Below, in pieces: positions 26,788 to 36,768 of a DNA stretch of 64,000 nucleotides (positions are counted from its first letter, which is position 1; each line of letters starts with the position of its first letter). The DNA comes from Bhargavaea ginsengi (GTDB taxonomy: Bacteria; Bacillota; Bacilli; Bacillales_A; Planococcaceae): assembly GCF_900109165.1 (NCBI RefSeq), contig NZ_FNZF01000001.1, positions 115,376 through 179,375 on the forward strand, written 5' to 3'. A program made the translations under genes and the position numbers. The notes below the pieces were generated by a model, which was not told the DNA's origin, ran no database searches, and saw nothing but the letters and a program-made list of their open reading frames with translations.

Positions 26788-27753
26788 ATGGGGATAAGCA
26801 CGAAGCGCTGGCTGACTGTCACCGGCATCATGACAGGCATTTCAGCTGCTGTCGGATCGGCGGTCGGCCTCCTTGCCACGAACCGGCTGATGTACATGAA
26901 GAAGAAAGAAGACGATGTGATCCTCCAGCGGGAAATTTCAGCAAAGCGCTTTGATGAGGGATGGTACAATGCCGTCAGCAAAACAGAGCGCTGGGTGAAT
27001 TCCCCAAACGGCTACCGGCTAAAAGCCGTGTTGCTGGAACCGCTGGAAACCAGCCATTACGTCGTCATATCCCACGGCGTAACGGAAAATAAGATCAATT
27101 CGGTCAAGTATGCCCGGATGTTTGAACGGCTCGGCTTTAATTCCGTCATTTACGATCACCGCCGGCATGGGGATTCTGAGGGCCGTACGACCAGTTTCGG
27201 ACATTATGAAAAGACAGATCTTGGTGCCGTCATCGATGAGCTCCGGAATTTTGTGGGACAAGAGGCGATCATCGGCGTTCATGGGGAATCCATGGGGGCG
27301 GCGACATCTCTCCTATACGCGGGCGGTGTCGGAGATGAAGCTGACTTCTACATAGCCGATTGCCCATTTTCTGACTTTACCGAGCAGGTCCTCCATATCT
27401 TGAGACGATCTACGCCGCTGCGGACCGGTTTCGCCATCCGGCTTGCCAATGTGTTCCTGAAAGTGCGGGACGGCTATACGCTGGACCTCGTCTCCCCGAG
27501 GCAGTCAGTCGCCAGCATCCATAGACCCGTGCTTTTCATCCACAGTCTGGAAGACGATTTTATCCTGCCGGAGATGACGAAGGAACTCTACGAACTGAAG
27601 CCGGAGCCCAAATCGATCCGGCTGTTTGAAAAAGGGGCGCATGCCCAGTCCTTTAATGAAAACACAGAGGAATATGAACAGACTGTCAGAGCATTCCTCG
27701 AAGAACACGGGCTCTTTCCTTACAGTGCCGACAGCCGGCCGGGGATTGCCTGA
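26788..27753 (+). CDS. yqkD: Alpha/beta hydrolase YqkD
   Basis: Membrane-anchored alpha/beta hydrolase of 321 residues. An N-terminal hydrophobic anchor (about 9-30) precedes the catalytic domain with the nucleophile elbow GVHGESMGAAT (Ser about 172), acid in HSLEDDFILPEM and His in GAHAQSF. It matches YqkD; its substrate is unknown. It lies 26 bases after yngG on the same strand and is followed by a 21-bp tandem repeat and a bidirectional terminator. Confidence 0.9.
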   Translation: MGISTKRWLTVTGIMTGISAAVGSAVGLLATNRLMYMKKKEDDVILQREISAKRFDEGWYNAVSKTERWVNSPNGYRLKAVLLEPLETSHYVVISHGVTENKINSVKYARMFERLGFNSVIYDHRRHGDSEGRTTSFGHYEKTDLGAVIDELRNFVGQEAIIGVHGESMGAATSLLYAGGVGDEADFYIADCPFSDFTEQVLHILRRSTPLRTGFAIRLANVFLKVRDGYTLDLVSPRQSVASIHRPVLFIHSLEDDFILPEMTKELYELKPEPKSIRLFEKGAHAQSFNENTEEYEQTVRAFLEEHGLFPYSADSRPGIA

Positions 27754-27773
27754 ACGGCGGCGGCCTCGGGATG

Positions 27774-27899
27774 GTGTACTTTCTCGGGAGTTTGGTGTAC
27801 TTTCCCGGCAGCATAGTGTACTTTCGGCACTCGATAGTGTACTTTCGGCACTCGATAGTGTACTTTCGCGGCGTCTTGGTGTACTTTCGCGAATGTCCT
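27774..27899. repeat. Six-unit tandem repeat of exactly 21 bp
   Basis: The 10-mer GTGTACTTTC recurs six times at 27774, 27795, 27816, 27837, 27858 and 27879, that is an exact 21-base period, with 11 variable bases between (two neighbouring spacers are identical). Units 1 and 2 diverge slightly. The minus-strand frame is open over the array and would encode repeats of KVHYRVP/KVHYAAG; the plus frame encodes VLSALDS-like repeats. It fills most of the 27754-28089 gap after yqkD. Confidence 0.9.
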
Positions 27900-27996
27900 G
27901 CTGAGGTGGCACTCCCGCTGCCGTTCGGCGCTTGAGATGTCCACGCTCACGCTCTGTTAATGATGTTTCACCGGAGCATATTCTTTTGCGATTCCT

Positions 27997-28049
27997 GAAA
28001 AAAATGAGCGTCACAGAAATTTCTCTGTGACGCTCATTTCTCTTTTTTC
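27997..28049. terminator. Bidirectional terminator after yqkD and yneF
   Basis: A long stem (ATGAGCGTCACAGAAA / TTTCTGTGACGCTCAT) has T-runs on both outer sides and lies 40 bases after the yneF stop, beyond the repeats on the yqkD side. It serves both converging genes. Confidence 0.9.
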
Positions 28050-28089
28050 ATTAATAAAAACGCCCTTCCTAAAGGAAAGGACGCTGTCA

Positions 28090-28311
28090 TTATTTGTCGC
28101 TCATTTTGTTCATCTGTGCCAGCATTTGATTGATTTTCTTCTGGGAAGGTTTCATTCCCATTTGCATCATCAGCATGCGGAGCATCTGTTCGTTGATCGG
28201 CGGGTTCTCTTTCAGGTAATTCATCATATATCTGCGAGCGATGAAAAAGCCGAGAGCCACCCCGGCGAGCAACGCGACGATGAGCAGAACGATCCACCAA
28301 ACGGTCGCCAT
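28090..28311 (-). CDS. yneF: UPF0154 membrane protein YneF
   Basis: A 73-residue single-span membrane protein, the usual size for the family. Membrane segment about 4-26 ([22 protein letters not shown]), then the family core [36 protein letters not shown]. Function unknown. It follows sirA in B. subtilis, as here. Confidence 0.92.
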   Translation of the reverse strand: MATVWWIVLLIVALLAGVALGFFIARRYMMNYLKENPPINEQMLRMLMMQMGMKPSQKKINQMLAQMNKMSDK

Positions 28312-28380
28312 TGTGGTTCCTCCTTCGTGCCATCAGTTTCACGGAATGTGCACCAAGGAGAAGTATACAACATTCCGGAA

Positions 28381-28836
28381 TCAGATACTACTATTTCCGC
28401 ACAATTGACGGCTCGTTCCGACACCATTTTCCCAGAATTTCACCGGCTTCAGCCAGCCGCACTCCCCGCTTCCCCCACGGACTGCAAAATACCCCCCGCT
28501 GAGACCTGACAACCCTGCGAACAGGTCAAGATCAAGCATTCTGGTTCCCTCGCAGCGGGCAGTCAGGCTGTAATCGCCGAAACCGATCCGGATCGTCCCT
28601 TTTACCGGATGATGGAGGCGGAGCAGGCCCCCCTCCCGCCCCACCTCGGGAAACCTCCTCCCCATCCGGTGCTTTAACTGGAGCATGACCCGGTCGGGAT
28701 CCACCTCATGGCAAAGAAAGCGGACTTCCGGACTTTCTTCTCCTTCCACCGCCAGAAGTTCCTCCAGCATCCGTTCCCTTCCCAATACAAATGGCTGGTG
28801 GGCGTTTTTTACTTCATAAATAATGTATTCGCGCAT
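28381..28836 (-). CDS. sirA: Sporulation inhibitor of replication SirA
   Basis: Protein of 151 residues matching SirA (YneE), which binds the DnaA N-terminal domain to stop new replication rounds once Spo0A is active. The C-terminal CGWLKPVKFWEN matches the family GWLNPVK motif, and the place between tkt and yneF is conserved. I start at ATG MREYIIYEV (AAGGGGTGG upstream); a GTG 9 bases earlier is unlikely. A promoter with a 21-base -35/-10 spacing and a Spo0A box precedes it. Confidence 0.82.
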   Translation of the reverse strand: MREYIIYEVKNAHQPFVLGRERMLEELLAVEGEESPEVRFLCHEVDPDRVMLQLKHRMGRRFPEVGREGGLLRLHHPVKGTIRIGFGDYSLTARCEGTRMLDLDLFAGLSGLSGGYFAVRGGSGECGWLKPVKFWENGVGTSRQLCGNSSI

Positions 28837-28857
28837 GACTGCCACCCCTTTTTCAAC

Positions 28858-28923
28858 ATCATATCCCGGTATGCGGAAAAAAGATGTCAGAGTGCGGAGA
28901 AGAACCCCTCTAGTTTTGTCGAA
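28858..28923 (-). promoter_or_regulatory. Spo0A-type promoter region of sirA
   Basis: On the minus strand CTGACA and TATGAT are 21 bases apart, the wide spacing typical of Spo0A-activated sigma-A promoters such as spoIIG. A perfect 0A box TTTTGTCGAA lies at 28914-28923 on the plus strand, about 25 bases upstream of CTGACA. A weaker 0A-like sequence overlaps the -35. SirA is a known Spo0A target in B. subtilis. Confidence 0.7.
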
Positions 28924-28955
28924 TTGTCCGGAGTTGGGCGTATGATAGAACCGAC

Positions 28956-28993
28956 AAAAAGGAGGACATCCAAAACGGATGCCCTCCTTTTTA
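28956..28993 (-). terminator. Terminator of tkt
   Basis: A stem AAAGGAGGgCATCCG / GGATGtCCTCCTTT with a short TTTT loop segment and T-run on the minus strand abuts the tkt stop codon, insulating tkt from sirA. Confidence 0.9.
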
Positions 28994-30991
28994 TCAAAGC
29001 TGTTTAAAGCGGGATGTTACGTTTTCAGGCGTAAAGCCATATTCTTTCATGACCGTGCCGCCCGGTGCGCTCGCACCGAATGTATCGATGGCAAGCACAT
29101 CGCCTTCAAATCCGGTGTACTTGTGCCATCCGAGGGAAGCACCCATCTCGATTGCAAGACGCTTCGTCACGGATTTCGGAAGCACCTCTTCCTTGTAGGA
29201 AGCTTCCTGTTCTTCGAAGCGGTCCCATGAAGGCATCGAAACGACCCGTACATGAACGCCCTCTTCCAGGAGTTGCTTCTGCGCTTCAACCGCAAGGCTG
29301 ACCTCCGAACCTGTTGCGAGAAGGATTCCGTCAAGCTTGCCTCCCTGCGCCTCGGATACGATATAGGCACCTTTTCTGACACCTTCCATCGCACGCTCTG
29401 CCGAGTGTTCGAGGACCGGCAGATTCTGGCGGGAAAGCACGAGAACCGTCGGCTTGTTTTCGGATGAAACCGCAAGTTTCCAAGCGGCGGCCGTTTCGTT
29501 TCCGTCAGCCGGACGGATTACAGAAAGACCCGGCATTGCGCGAAGTGAAGCAAGGTGTTCAACCGGCTCATGGGTCGGTCCGTCTTCACCGACAGCAATG
29601 CTGTCATGTGTGAATACGTAAGTGACCGGGACACCCATCAGTGCCGACAACCGGACCGCAGGACGCACATAATCGCTGAACACGAAGAATGTGCCTCCGA
29701 ATACGCGGAGTCCGCCGTGAAGGGCCATACCATTAAGTGCTGCACCCATCGCGAATTCACGGACGCCGAACCAGATGTTGCGGCCGCGGTAATTTTCGGG
29801 CAAGAAATCTCCTGCACCCTTGATCATCGTCTTGTTCGAACCTGCCAGGTCCGCGCTTCCGCCGAACAGGGAAGGAACGGCTGCAGCGAGGGCATTGATC
29901 ATATCGCCTGAAGCGCTGCGTGTTGCAACCGATTTACCGGCCTCATAAGCCGGCAGGTTTTCCTCAAATCCTTCAGGAAGCTTGCCTTCCAGCGCAGCCT
30001 TCAGCTGAGCCGCTTCTTCGGGATAAGCTTCCTCATAGGATGCAAAGCGCTCGTTCCATTGTTTTTCCGCCTGCTCGCCTTGCTGTTCCGCCGCTTTGCG
30101 GAAAGTGTCATACACTTCTTCCGGCACATGGAAGTCTTCCTCGAATGTCCACTTGTAGTATTCCTTGACGAGCTTCATTTCGTCTTCGCCGAGAGGCGCA
30201 CCGTGGACATCCGCTTTACCGGATTTGTTCGGAGAACCGTAACCGATGATCGTCTTTACTTCGATGAGGGTCGGTCCGCCCGTGTTCCCCTTCGCCTCTT
30301 CAATGGCACTGGAAACTGCATCGATGTCGTTGCCGTCTCCGACACGAAGATAATTCCATCCATACGACTCGAAGCGCTTGCGGACATCCTCGGAAAAGCT
30401 CATGTCGAGTTCCCCGTCAAGGGAGATGTCGTTGCTGTCGTACAGCACAATCAGCTTGTCCAGCTTCAAGTGGCCTGCAAGGGAGATCGCCTCGGAGGCT
30501 ACCCCTTCCATAAGGTCCCCATCCCCGCAAAGTGCGAAGGTATGATGGTCAACAATCTCATGGCCGTCCTTGTTGTACGTCGCGGCAAGATGGCGTTCCG
30601 CCATCGCCATGCCTACTGCCATGCCGATTCCCTGGCCGAGAGGGCCCGTGGTCGCTTCCACTCCATCAGTGTGACCGTATTCGGGGTGGCCAGGAGTCTT
30701 GGAACCCCATTGACGGAAATTCTTGATCTCTTCCATCGGCAGATCGTAGCCGCCGAGATGAAGAAGGGAATACAAAAGCATCGAACCGTGTCCTGCGGAG
30801 AGGACAAAGCGGTCCCGGTTGAACCACTGCGGGTTCGAAGGATTGTGCTTCATATGTTTGGTCCACAGTGTGTACGCCATTGGAGCGGCGCCCATCGGAA
30901 GTCCCGGGTGACCGGAATTCGCTTTCTCGATCGCATCGATGGACAGAGTCCGGATCGTGGTGATTGCAAGTGCATCGGCATGATTCGCCAT
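28994..30991 (-). CDS. tkt: Transketolase
   Basis: Thiamine-diphosphate enzyme of the non-oxidative pentose phosphate pathway, 665 residues. The N-terminal TPP domain shows [30 protein letters not shown] and GDGDLMEG; the middle domain has [16 protein letters not shown] and [20 protein letters not shown]-terminal domain completes. I use [10 protein letters not shown] (AAAGGATG upstream), eight residues inside the longest frame. Neighbours are ynzC and the sirA-yneF pair, as in B. subtilis. Confidence 0.96.
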   Translation of the reverse strand: MANHADALAITTIRTLSIDAIEKANSGHPGLPMGAAPMAYTLWTKHMKHNPSNPQWFNRDRFVLSAGHGSMLLYSLLHLGGYDLPMEEIKNFRQWGSKTPGHPEYGHTDGVEATTGPLGQGIGMAVGMAMAERHLAATYNKDGHEIVDHHTFALCGDGDLMEGVASEAISLAGHLKLDKLIVLYDSNDISLDGELDMSFSEDVRKRFESYGWNYLRVGDGNDIDAVSSAIEEAKGNTGGPTLIEVKTIIGYGSPNKSGKADVHGAPLGEDEMKLVKEYYKWTFEEDFHVPEEVYDTFRKAAEQQGEQAEKQWNERFASYEEAYPEEAAQLKAALEGKLPEGFEENLPAYEAGKSVATRSASGDMINALAAAVPSLFGGSADLAGSNKTMIKGAGDFLPENYRGRNIWFGVREFAMGAALNGMALHGGLRVFGGTFFVFSDYVRPAVRLSALMGVPVTYVFTHDSIAVGEDGPTHEPVEHLASLRAMPGLSVIRPADGNETAAAWKLAVSSENKPTVLVLSRQNLPVLEHSAERAMEGVRKGAYIVSEAQGGKLDGILLATGSEVSLAVEAQKQLLEEGVHVRVVSMPSWDRFEEQEASYKEEVLPKSVTKRLAIEMGASLGWHKYTGFEGDVLAIDTFGASAPGGTVMKEYGFTPENVTSRFKQL

Positions 30992-31083
30992 CTTTCGACA
31001 TCCTTTCACGAACAAGTAGTTGAATCTTTTTAAGTTTAGACGAGCCCGGCGGTCTTTACAACCTGATTCAGGCGAAGGCGATG

Positions 31084-31317
31084 TCAGTTCGGAAATTTGT
31101 TGTTTCTGAGCTGTTTTACTTTGTCCGGCGTAATGTCGTTGCCCTCCGGGTCAATGACAGTTACGTTTTCGATTGTCTGCTTCATATTGGAACGGAAAAC
31201 CCCCAAATATTCCTTGCGGAGTAAAGTCTGTTCCTTCGCTTCTTCCATCGTCAGTCCGACAGTCTTTTTCTTATTCGCCAATTCATTGATACGGGCGAGC
31301 TTTTCGGGTGAAAGCAT
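31084..31317 (-). CDS. ynzC: DUF896 protein YnzC
   Basis: A 77-residue helical protein of the DUF896 family, unknown function; in B. subtilis ynzC sits with yneA and yneB in the SOS operon. The family core [31 protein letters not shown] is complete, and [16 protein letters not shown] follows. Start [20 protein letters not shown] upstream; the 20 residues before it in the longer frame overlap yneB's end and are not needed. Confidence 0.92.
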   Translation of the reverse strand: MLSPEKLARINELANKKKTVGLTMEEAKEQTLLRKEYLGVFRSNMKQTIENVTVIDPEGNDITPDKVKQLRNNKFPN

Positions 31318-31373
31318 GAAATCTCCCCTTTCCATTTGTCCTAAACATAAGTAAAAAAACAGACGAGCGCAAC

Positions 31374-32344
<971 letters not shown>

Positions 32345-32368
32345 AAATGGCCCCTCCTAACAGGAATT

Positions 32369-32382
32369 CGAATGCTTGTTCG
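32369..32382. promoter_or_regulatory. LexA box 1 (yneA side)
   Basis: CGAATGCTTGTTCG matches the Gram-positive LexA (Cheo) box CGAAC-N4-GTTCG with one change; it lies 25 bases upstream of the yneA start codon, downstream of the yneA -10. Confidence 0.75.
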
Positions 32383-32394
32383 TATAATAACCCC

Positions 32395-32423
32395 ATCGTA
32401 ATGCGAACAGATGTTTTTGTCAA
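32395..32423 (-). promoter_or_regulatory. yneA promoter with LexA box 2 in the spacer
   Basis: The minus strand has TTGACA (32423-32418) and TACGAT (32400-32395) with a 17-base spacer. The spacer contains CGAACAGATGTTTT (32404-32417), a LexA box with one mismatch on the right arm, so LexA blocks polymerase directly. Confidence 0.85.
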
Positions 32424-32433
32424 GCGGTTTTCT

Positions 32434-32473
32434 CGAACCTATGTTTGCATTTCATTGAGACGGCTGATATACT
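32434..32473 (+). promoter_or_regulatory. lexA promoter with LexA box 3
   Basis: CGAACCTATGTTTG (32434-32447) overlaps the -35 TTGCAT (32445-32450), which is 17 bases from the -10 TATACT (32468-32473). This supports lexA autorepression. Confidence 0.85.
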
Positions 32474-32512
32474 TGGAACAAGCTAATACGTGAAAAGAAG
32501 AGGTGAATCCGT

Positions 32513-33130
32513 TTGAAGAAAATGTCGAAAAGGCAGGAAGCCATCCTGACTTTCATCAAGGAAGAGGTCAGGTCGAAAGGCTATCCGCCTTCCGTCCGTG
32601 AAATAGGCGAGGCTGTCGGGCTCGCTTCCAGTTCGACGGTCCACGGCCATCTGGCCCGCCTGGAGAACAAGGGCCTCATCCGCCGTGACCCGACCAAACC
32701 CCGCGCTATTGAAATTCTTGAAACCGGCGACGCCATCCCTAAAGCGGATGTTCTTCAGGTCCCGGTCGTCGGGAAGGTTACAGCCGGCCAGCCAATTACT
32801 GCAGTCGAAAACATCGAAGAATATTTCCCTCTTCCCGATCAGTACGGCAGCTCGGACGACCAGCTGTTCATGCTGGAAATCATGGGGGAATCCATGATTG
32901 AGGCCGGCATCCTGAACGGCGACTATGTCGTCGTGCGCCAGCAGAGCACCGCGAATAACGGTGAAATCGTTGTCGCAATGACTGAAGAGGATGAAGCGAC
33001 AGTCAAGCGCTTCTTCAAAGAAAGCGGGCATTTCCGCCTCCAGCCAGAAAACCCGTCGATGGATCCCATCATCGTCGACCAGGTATCCATCCTCGGTAAA
33101 GTTGTGGGCGTCTACCGCCATATCCAGTAA
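32513..33130 (+). CDS. lexA: SOS repressor LexA
   Basis: Transcriptional repressor and self-cleaving protease of the SOS response, 205 residues. The winged helix [33 protein letters not shown] is present (about 24-60); the cleavage Ala-Gly lies in GKVTAGQPI (about 92-93), the catalytic Ser in MGESMIEAG and the Lys in ATVKRFF. The start is a TTG (AGAGGTG 7 bases upstream), aligning with the MTKLSKRQ start of B. subtilis LexA; an ATG three codons later is possible. Confidence 0.95.
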   Translation: MKKMSKRQEAILTFIKEEVRSKGYPPSVREIGEAVGLASSSTVHGHLARLENKGLIRRDPTKPRAIEILETGDAIPKADVLQVPVVGKVTAGQPITAVENIEEYFPLPDQYGSSDDQLFMLEIMGESMIEAGILNGDYVVVRQQSTANNGEIVVAMTEEDEATVKRFFKESGHFRLQPENPSMDPIIVDQVSILGKVVGVYRHIQ

Positions 33131-33159
33131 GATCCTGCAGGGTCGGTTCATCATTCAGT

Positions 33160-33207
33160 CGGCACCGCTTTCCGGAAATCCTCCGGAGACGCGCTGCCGG
33201 CTTTTTT
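33160..33207 (+). terminator. Terminator of lexA
   Basis: An imperfect long stem (GGCACCGC..TCCGGA / TCCGGAgacGCGcTGCC) followed by six T lies about 30 bases after the lexA stop. Confidence 0.7.
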
Positions 33208-33297
33208 CATGTCTGCAGCCCGACGTCTTTCCATTGTCCCCTGCCCCTCCGTTCCGATATAGTGGACTCATTAGCATGAGAGGGGAGATGGATCATT

Positions 33298-33942
33298 TTG
33301 AACGTACTTGTCATCGGAGCAAACGGCAAGATCGGCAAGATGCTGGTGAAGCTTCTCGTTGAGAGCGGTGAGCATACACCGACCGCCATGATCAGAAAAA
33401 AAGAGCAGCAGGCAGTTTTCGAAAATATGGGAGCACGTACCGTCGTTGCCGATCTTGAAGGCAGCACTGCAGATCTGTCTTCGATAATGGCAGATATGGA
33501 TGCTGTTGTGTTTACTGCGGGAAGCGGCGGGCATACCGGCCCTGACAAAACCTTGCTGATCGACCTGGATGGAGCCGCTAAGGCAATCGAAGCCGCCGGA
33601 CAAAAGGGAGTCGGTCGTTTCCTGATGGTGAGCGCAATCGGTGCCGAGGACAGGGAACGCTGGTCTGACGCCATCCGTCCGTACTACGTGGCAAAGCACC
33701 ACGCCGACAACATCCTCCGAGCGAGTGGCCTGGACTATACGATCGTCCGTCCCGGCCTGCTGCTGGATGAACCCGGAACAGGCCGGGTATCCGCTTCAGA
33801 ACATCTGGAGCCGGGCGGCATTCCACGGGAAGATGTCGCCCATGCCGTCTTTGAAGCGCTGGACAAGGAGAATACCCGCAACCTTTCCTTCGACCTAGTT
33901 TCAGGCGACACGCCGGTCAGGGAAGCCATAGAACAACTTTAA
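33298..33942 (+). CDS. NAD(P)-binding atypical SDR (SDR_a5/YhfK-like)
   Basis: Short-chain-dehydrogenase-like protein of 214 residues with an N-terminal nucleotide motif LVIGANGKIGKMLV (residues 3-16), VVADLEG and the later active-site region YYVAKHHADNILRASGLDYTIVRPG. This pattern fits the atypical SDR group that includes YhfK, with unknown substrate. The start is a TTG about 10 bases after GGGGAG; an ATG three codons upstream sits only one base from the site and is less likely. It has its own position between lexA and glnA, convergent with glnA. Confidence 0.8.
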   Translation: MNVLVIGANGKIGKMLVKLLVESGEHTPTAMIRKKEQQAVFENMGARTVVADLEGSTADLSSIMADMDAVVFTAGSGGHTGPDKTLLIDLDGAAKAIEAAGQKGVGRFLMVSAIGAEDRERWSDAIRPYYVAKHHADNILRASGLDYTIVRPGLLLDEPGTGRVSASEHLEPGGIPREDVAHAVFEALDKENTRNLSFDLVSGDTPVREAIEQL

Positions 33943-33946
33943 ACAG

Positions 33947-33986
33947 AAAAGGGAGCGCAACCGATTAGGCTGCGCTCCCTTTTTAT
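33947..33986. terminator. Bidirectional terminator between the SDR gene and glnA
   Basis: Stem AAAAGGGAGCGCA / TGCGCTCCCTTTTT with a short loop, A-run and T-run on each side, between the two convergent stops. Confidence 0.92.
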
Positions 33987-33996
33987 CTGCGTGCAG

Positions 33997-35331
33997 TCAG
34001 TACATCTTCATGTACTGCTCCCGCTCCCACGGGTGGACTGTTGTGCGGAACATGTTCCATTCCGCTTCTTTTGTGTCCATGAAATTCTTGTAGATATGGC
34101 TGCCGAGGGCATTTTGGATGACCTTGTCGTCTGCAAGGGCGCCCAGCGCCTCTTTCAGGCTTGCCGGAAGGTCTTCGATGCCCATGCTCCGGCGTTCACG
34201 GAGGCTCATCTCATAGATGTTCTGGTCGACGGATTCCGGAGGCTCCATGCCGTTGCGGATTCCTTCGAGCCCGGCTCCGAGAAGGACAGCCATCGCCATG
34301 TACGGATTGGCTGTAGGGTCGACCGAACGCACTTCGACCCGTGTGCTCAATCCCCTCGAGGTCGGAATCCGGATAAGCGGACTGCGGTTCGTGCCCGACC
34401 ACGCGACGTATACAGGTGCTTCATAGCCCGGCACCAGACGCTTGTAAGAGTTGACGGTAGGATTCGCGATGGCTGTAAAGCCATGCGCATGCTGCAGCAG
34501 GCCGGCCATAAACTGGTAAGCGGTTTGGCTCAGGCCCTCTTCTCCTTCAGGATCTTCGAAAACGTTCTCGCTTTCTTTGAATAGCGACATGTTGACATGC
34601 ATCCCGGAACCTGCCACGCCGAACAGCGGCTTAGGCATGAACGTGGCATGAAGTCCATGTTTTCGGGCGATCGTCTTGACTACAAGCTTGAATGTCTGGA
34701 TGTTGTCGCATGCCCGGATGGCGTCTGCGTATTTAAAATCGATCTCATGCTGGCCCGGGGCGTTCTCATGGTGCGATGCCTCAATCTCGAAGCCTAGCGC
34801 CTCAAGCTCAAGTACGATGTCCCTGCGGCAATTTTCGCCCAGATCGGTAGGTGCAAGGTCGAAGTAGCCGCCATAGTCGTTCAGTTCCAGGCTTGGTTCG
34901 CCGTTCATATCCAATTTGAAAAGGAAGAATTCCGGCTCAGGCCCGATATTGAACTTGGTAAAGCCCAGTTTTTCCATTTCTTTAAGCACCCGCTTCAGAT
35001 TGCTTCGGGGATCCCCTTCGAATGGCGATCCGTCTGCGCGGTGAACATCGCAGATGAGCCGGGCGACTTTTCCGGATCCCGTATCCCACTGGAATACCGT
35101 CCACGTGTCCATGTCGGGAACCAGGAACATATCCGACTCCTCGATCCTTACGAACCCTTCAATCGACGACCCGTCAAACATCATCTTGTTGTCCAGCGCC
35201 TTGTCGATCTGGGAAACCGGAATCTCCACGTTCTTAATAGTCCCCAGGATATCAGTGAACTGCAGTCGGATAAAATTCACATTCTGTTTTTGTATGTCGC
35301 TTTTAATATCTTCCTTAGTAATTTTAGCCAC
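33997..35331 (-). CDS. glnA: Glutamine synthetase (type I-alpha)
   Basis: Makes glutamine from glutamate, ammonia and ATP; 444 residues as in B. subtilis. [11 protein letters not shown] (about 52-62), the ATP/Glu-binding [34 protein letters not shown] with its flexible-loop Glu-equivalent and the absence of an adenylylation insertion fit the I-alpha class, which is feedback regulated through GlnR/TnrA. Starts at GTG with AAAGGATGG upstream. It is 12 bases after ynbB; glnR, which precedes glnA in relatives, is not there, and no separate promoter is seen in this gap. Confidence 0.95.
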   Translation of the reverse strand: MAKITKEDIKSDIQKQNVNFIRLQFTDILGTIKNVEIPVSQIDKALDNKMMFDGSSIEGFVRIEESDMFLVPDMDTWTVFQWDTGSGKVARLICDVHRADGSPFEGDPRSNLKRVLKEMEKLGFTKFNIGPEPEFFLFKLDMNGEPSLELNDYGGYFDLAPTDLGENCRRDIVLELEALGFEIEASHHENAPGQHEIDFKYADAIRACDNIQTFKLVVKTIARKHGLHATFMPKPLFGVAGSGMHVNMSLFKESENVFEDPEGEEGLSQTAYQFMAGLLQHAHGFTAIANPTVNSYKRLVPGYEAPVYVAWSGTNRSPLIRIPTSRGLSTRVEVRSVDPTANPYMAMAVLLGAGLEGIRNGMEPPESVDQNIYEMSLRERRSMGIEDLPASLKEALGALADDKVIQNALGSHIYKNFMDTKEAEWNMFRTTVHPWEREQYMKMY

Positions 35332-35343
35332 GTTACCATCCTT

Positions 35344-36615
35344 TCAATTTTTAAGCAGGTTTTCTTTCATCAGCGCATCAAGCGCGCCAAGAATCGCGAT
35401 CTGTACATGTTCGTATGTAAGACCGCCTTGGATATAAGCGGTATAGGGCGGGCGGATCGGGCCGTCCGCTGTCAATTCGATGCTCGAGCCCTGCACGAAG
35501 GTGCCGGCCGCCATGATGACATCATCCTCGTAGCCCGGCATGTACGACGGTTCCGGTGCAAAGTGGGCATTAACAGGTGAATGTGCCTGAATTTCCCGGC
35601 AGAAACGGATCATCTGTTCAGCATCATTGAAAGACACCGACTGGATGAGGTCCGTCCGGTCCGAAGTATAGTGCGGGGAAGTAGACATGCCCGCCGCTTC
35701 CAGCATCGCCGATGTGAAAATCGCACCCTTGACGGCCTGTGCCGTCACATGAGGAGCGAGGAAGAAGCCCTGATACATGTCGGGGAGCGTACCAAGCGAC
35801 GCACCCGCCTCTGCTCCTATACCCGGAGAAGTCATCCGATAAGCACATTTTTCAATAAGATCTGTACGTCCAGCCAAATAGCCGCCGGTTTTGGCGAGAC
35901 CTCCGCCGGGATTTTTGATAAGGGAGCCTGCCATCAGGTCGACCCCCACCTCGGTCGGTTCTGCAGTCTCGACAAATTCTCCGTAGCAGTTATCAGTGAA
36001 AATGATCGCTTTTGGCGCAATCTCCCGGACCTTCTGCACCATCTCTCCGATCTGGCCGACTGTAAAACTCGGACGCAGGGAATATCCTTTCGAACGCTGG
36101 ATGGCAATCATTGCCGTCTTTTCGGTTACGGCATCACTGACGGCATCGAAATCGACAGTTCCGTCCGGTTTCAGGTCGATATGGCGGTAGGAGATCCCAT
36201 AATCACGGAGCGAGCCCGTGTCTTTCCCTTCCGGTCCCGAAACGATCGAGGCAAGTGTATCATAAGGTTCACCCGTGATATACAACAGTTCATCTCCGGG
36301 TCGGAGCACCCCGAATAGGGCGATGGAAATGGCGTGGGTGCCCGAAATGATCTGGTTGCGGACAAGTGCCGATTCCGAACCGAAAGTTGAGGCATACACC
36401 CGCTCCAGTACCTCGCGCCCCTCGTCATCGTATCCATAGCCCGTCGATGGGTTCATATGATGGTCGGAAACCCGATTCTCCCTAAAAGCAGCAAGTACTT
36501 TTGCCTGGTTAAAGAGCGCGATGTCATCCGCCTTCTTCAGGAAGGGGGTAATTTTTTGCTCGGCATCCTTTTTCCAAGTACCGATTTGTCCTGTGATGTC
36601 CATGATGTTGTTCAA
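35344..36615 (-). CDS. ynbB: YnbB-like PLP enzyme (methionine gamma-lyase-like)
   Basis: Fold-type I PLP-dependent enzyme of 423 residues. The PLP lysine is in GSLIKNPGGGLAKTGGYLAG and the phosphate-binding QIISGTHAISIALFGVL region is clear. Family annotations include methionine gamma-lyase and aluminium-resistance protein; the true reaction is unknown. The start is TTG at 36615 (AGAGGAAAG upstream); an ATG four codons in is also possible. It forms an apparent operon with glnA, whereas relatives have glnR between them. Confidence 0.85.
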   Translation of the reverse strand: MNNIMDITGQIGTWKKDAEQKITPFLKKADDIALFNQAKVLAAFRENRVSDHHMNPSTGYGYDDEGREVLERVYASTFGSESALVRNQIISGTHAISIALFGVLRPGDELLYITGEPYDTLASIVSGPEGKDTGSLRDYGISYRHIDLKPDGTVDFDAVSDAVTEKTAMIAIQRSKGYSLRPSFTVGQIGEMVQKVREIAPKAIIFTDNCYGEFVETAEPTEVGVDLMAGSLIKNPGGGLAKTGGYLAGRTDLIEKCAYRMTSPGIGAEAGASLGTLPDMYQGFFLAPHVTAQAVKGAIFTSAMLEAAGMSTSPHYTSDRTDLIQSVSFNDAEQMIRFCREIQAHSPVNAHFAPEPSYMPGYEDDVIMAAGTFVQGSSIELTADGPIRPPYTAYIQGGLTYEHVQIAILGALDALMKENLLKN

Positions 36616-36720
36616 ACGTCCTCTTTCCTCTCTGGTGCATAGTCATCCACCAGTATACCGCATTGCCGGACTGCTGCGGATAAAGACGAGGCATCGGCTT
36701 TCCGGTAAAAACAGCAGACA

Positions 36721-36759
36721 GGCTTCCGGGAAGCATCGCACATCTGCTTCCCGGAAGCC
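36721..36759 (-). terminator. Hairpin after hfq
   Basis: A near-perfect 15-bp stem GGCTTCCGGGAAGCA / TGCTTCCCGGAAGCC lies 10 bases after the hfq stop. The T-run on the minus strand starts about 12 bases later, so termination could be incomplete. Confidence 0.6.
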
Positions 36760-36768
36760 CGTCATTGT

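Noticed and set aside
27774-27899. CRISPR array
   Set aside because: Unit is only 21 bp with a 10-base core, spacers are partly identical, and no cas genes are present.
27720-27950. Minus-strand 76-residue ORF with KVHY repeats
   Set aside because: Open frame exists because of the exact 21-base repeats; no ribosome binding site and it overlaps yqkD. Kept only as a finding, not as a gene.
30059-31033. 324-residue plus-strand ORF
   Set aside because: Antisense to tkt, whose start and motifs are clear.
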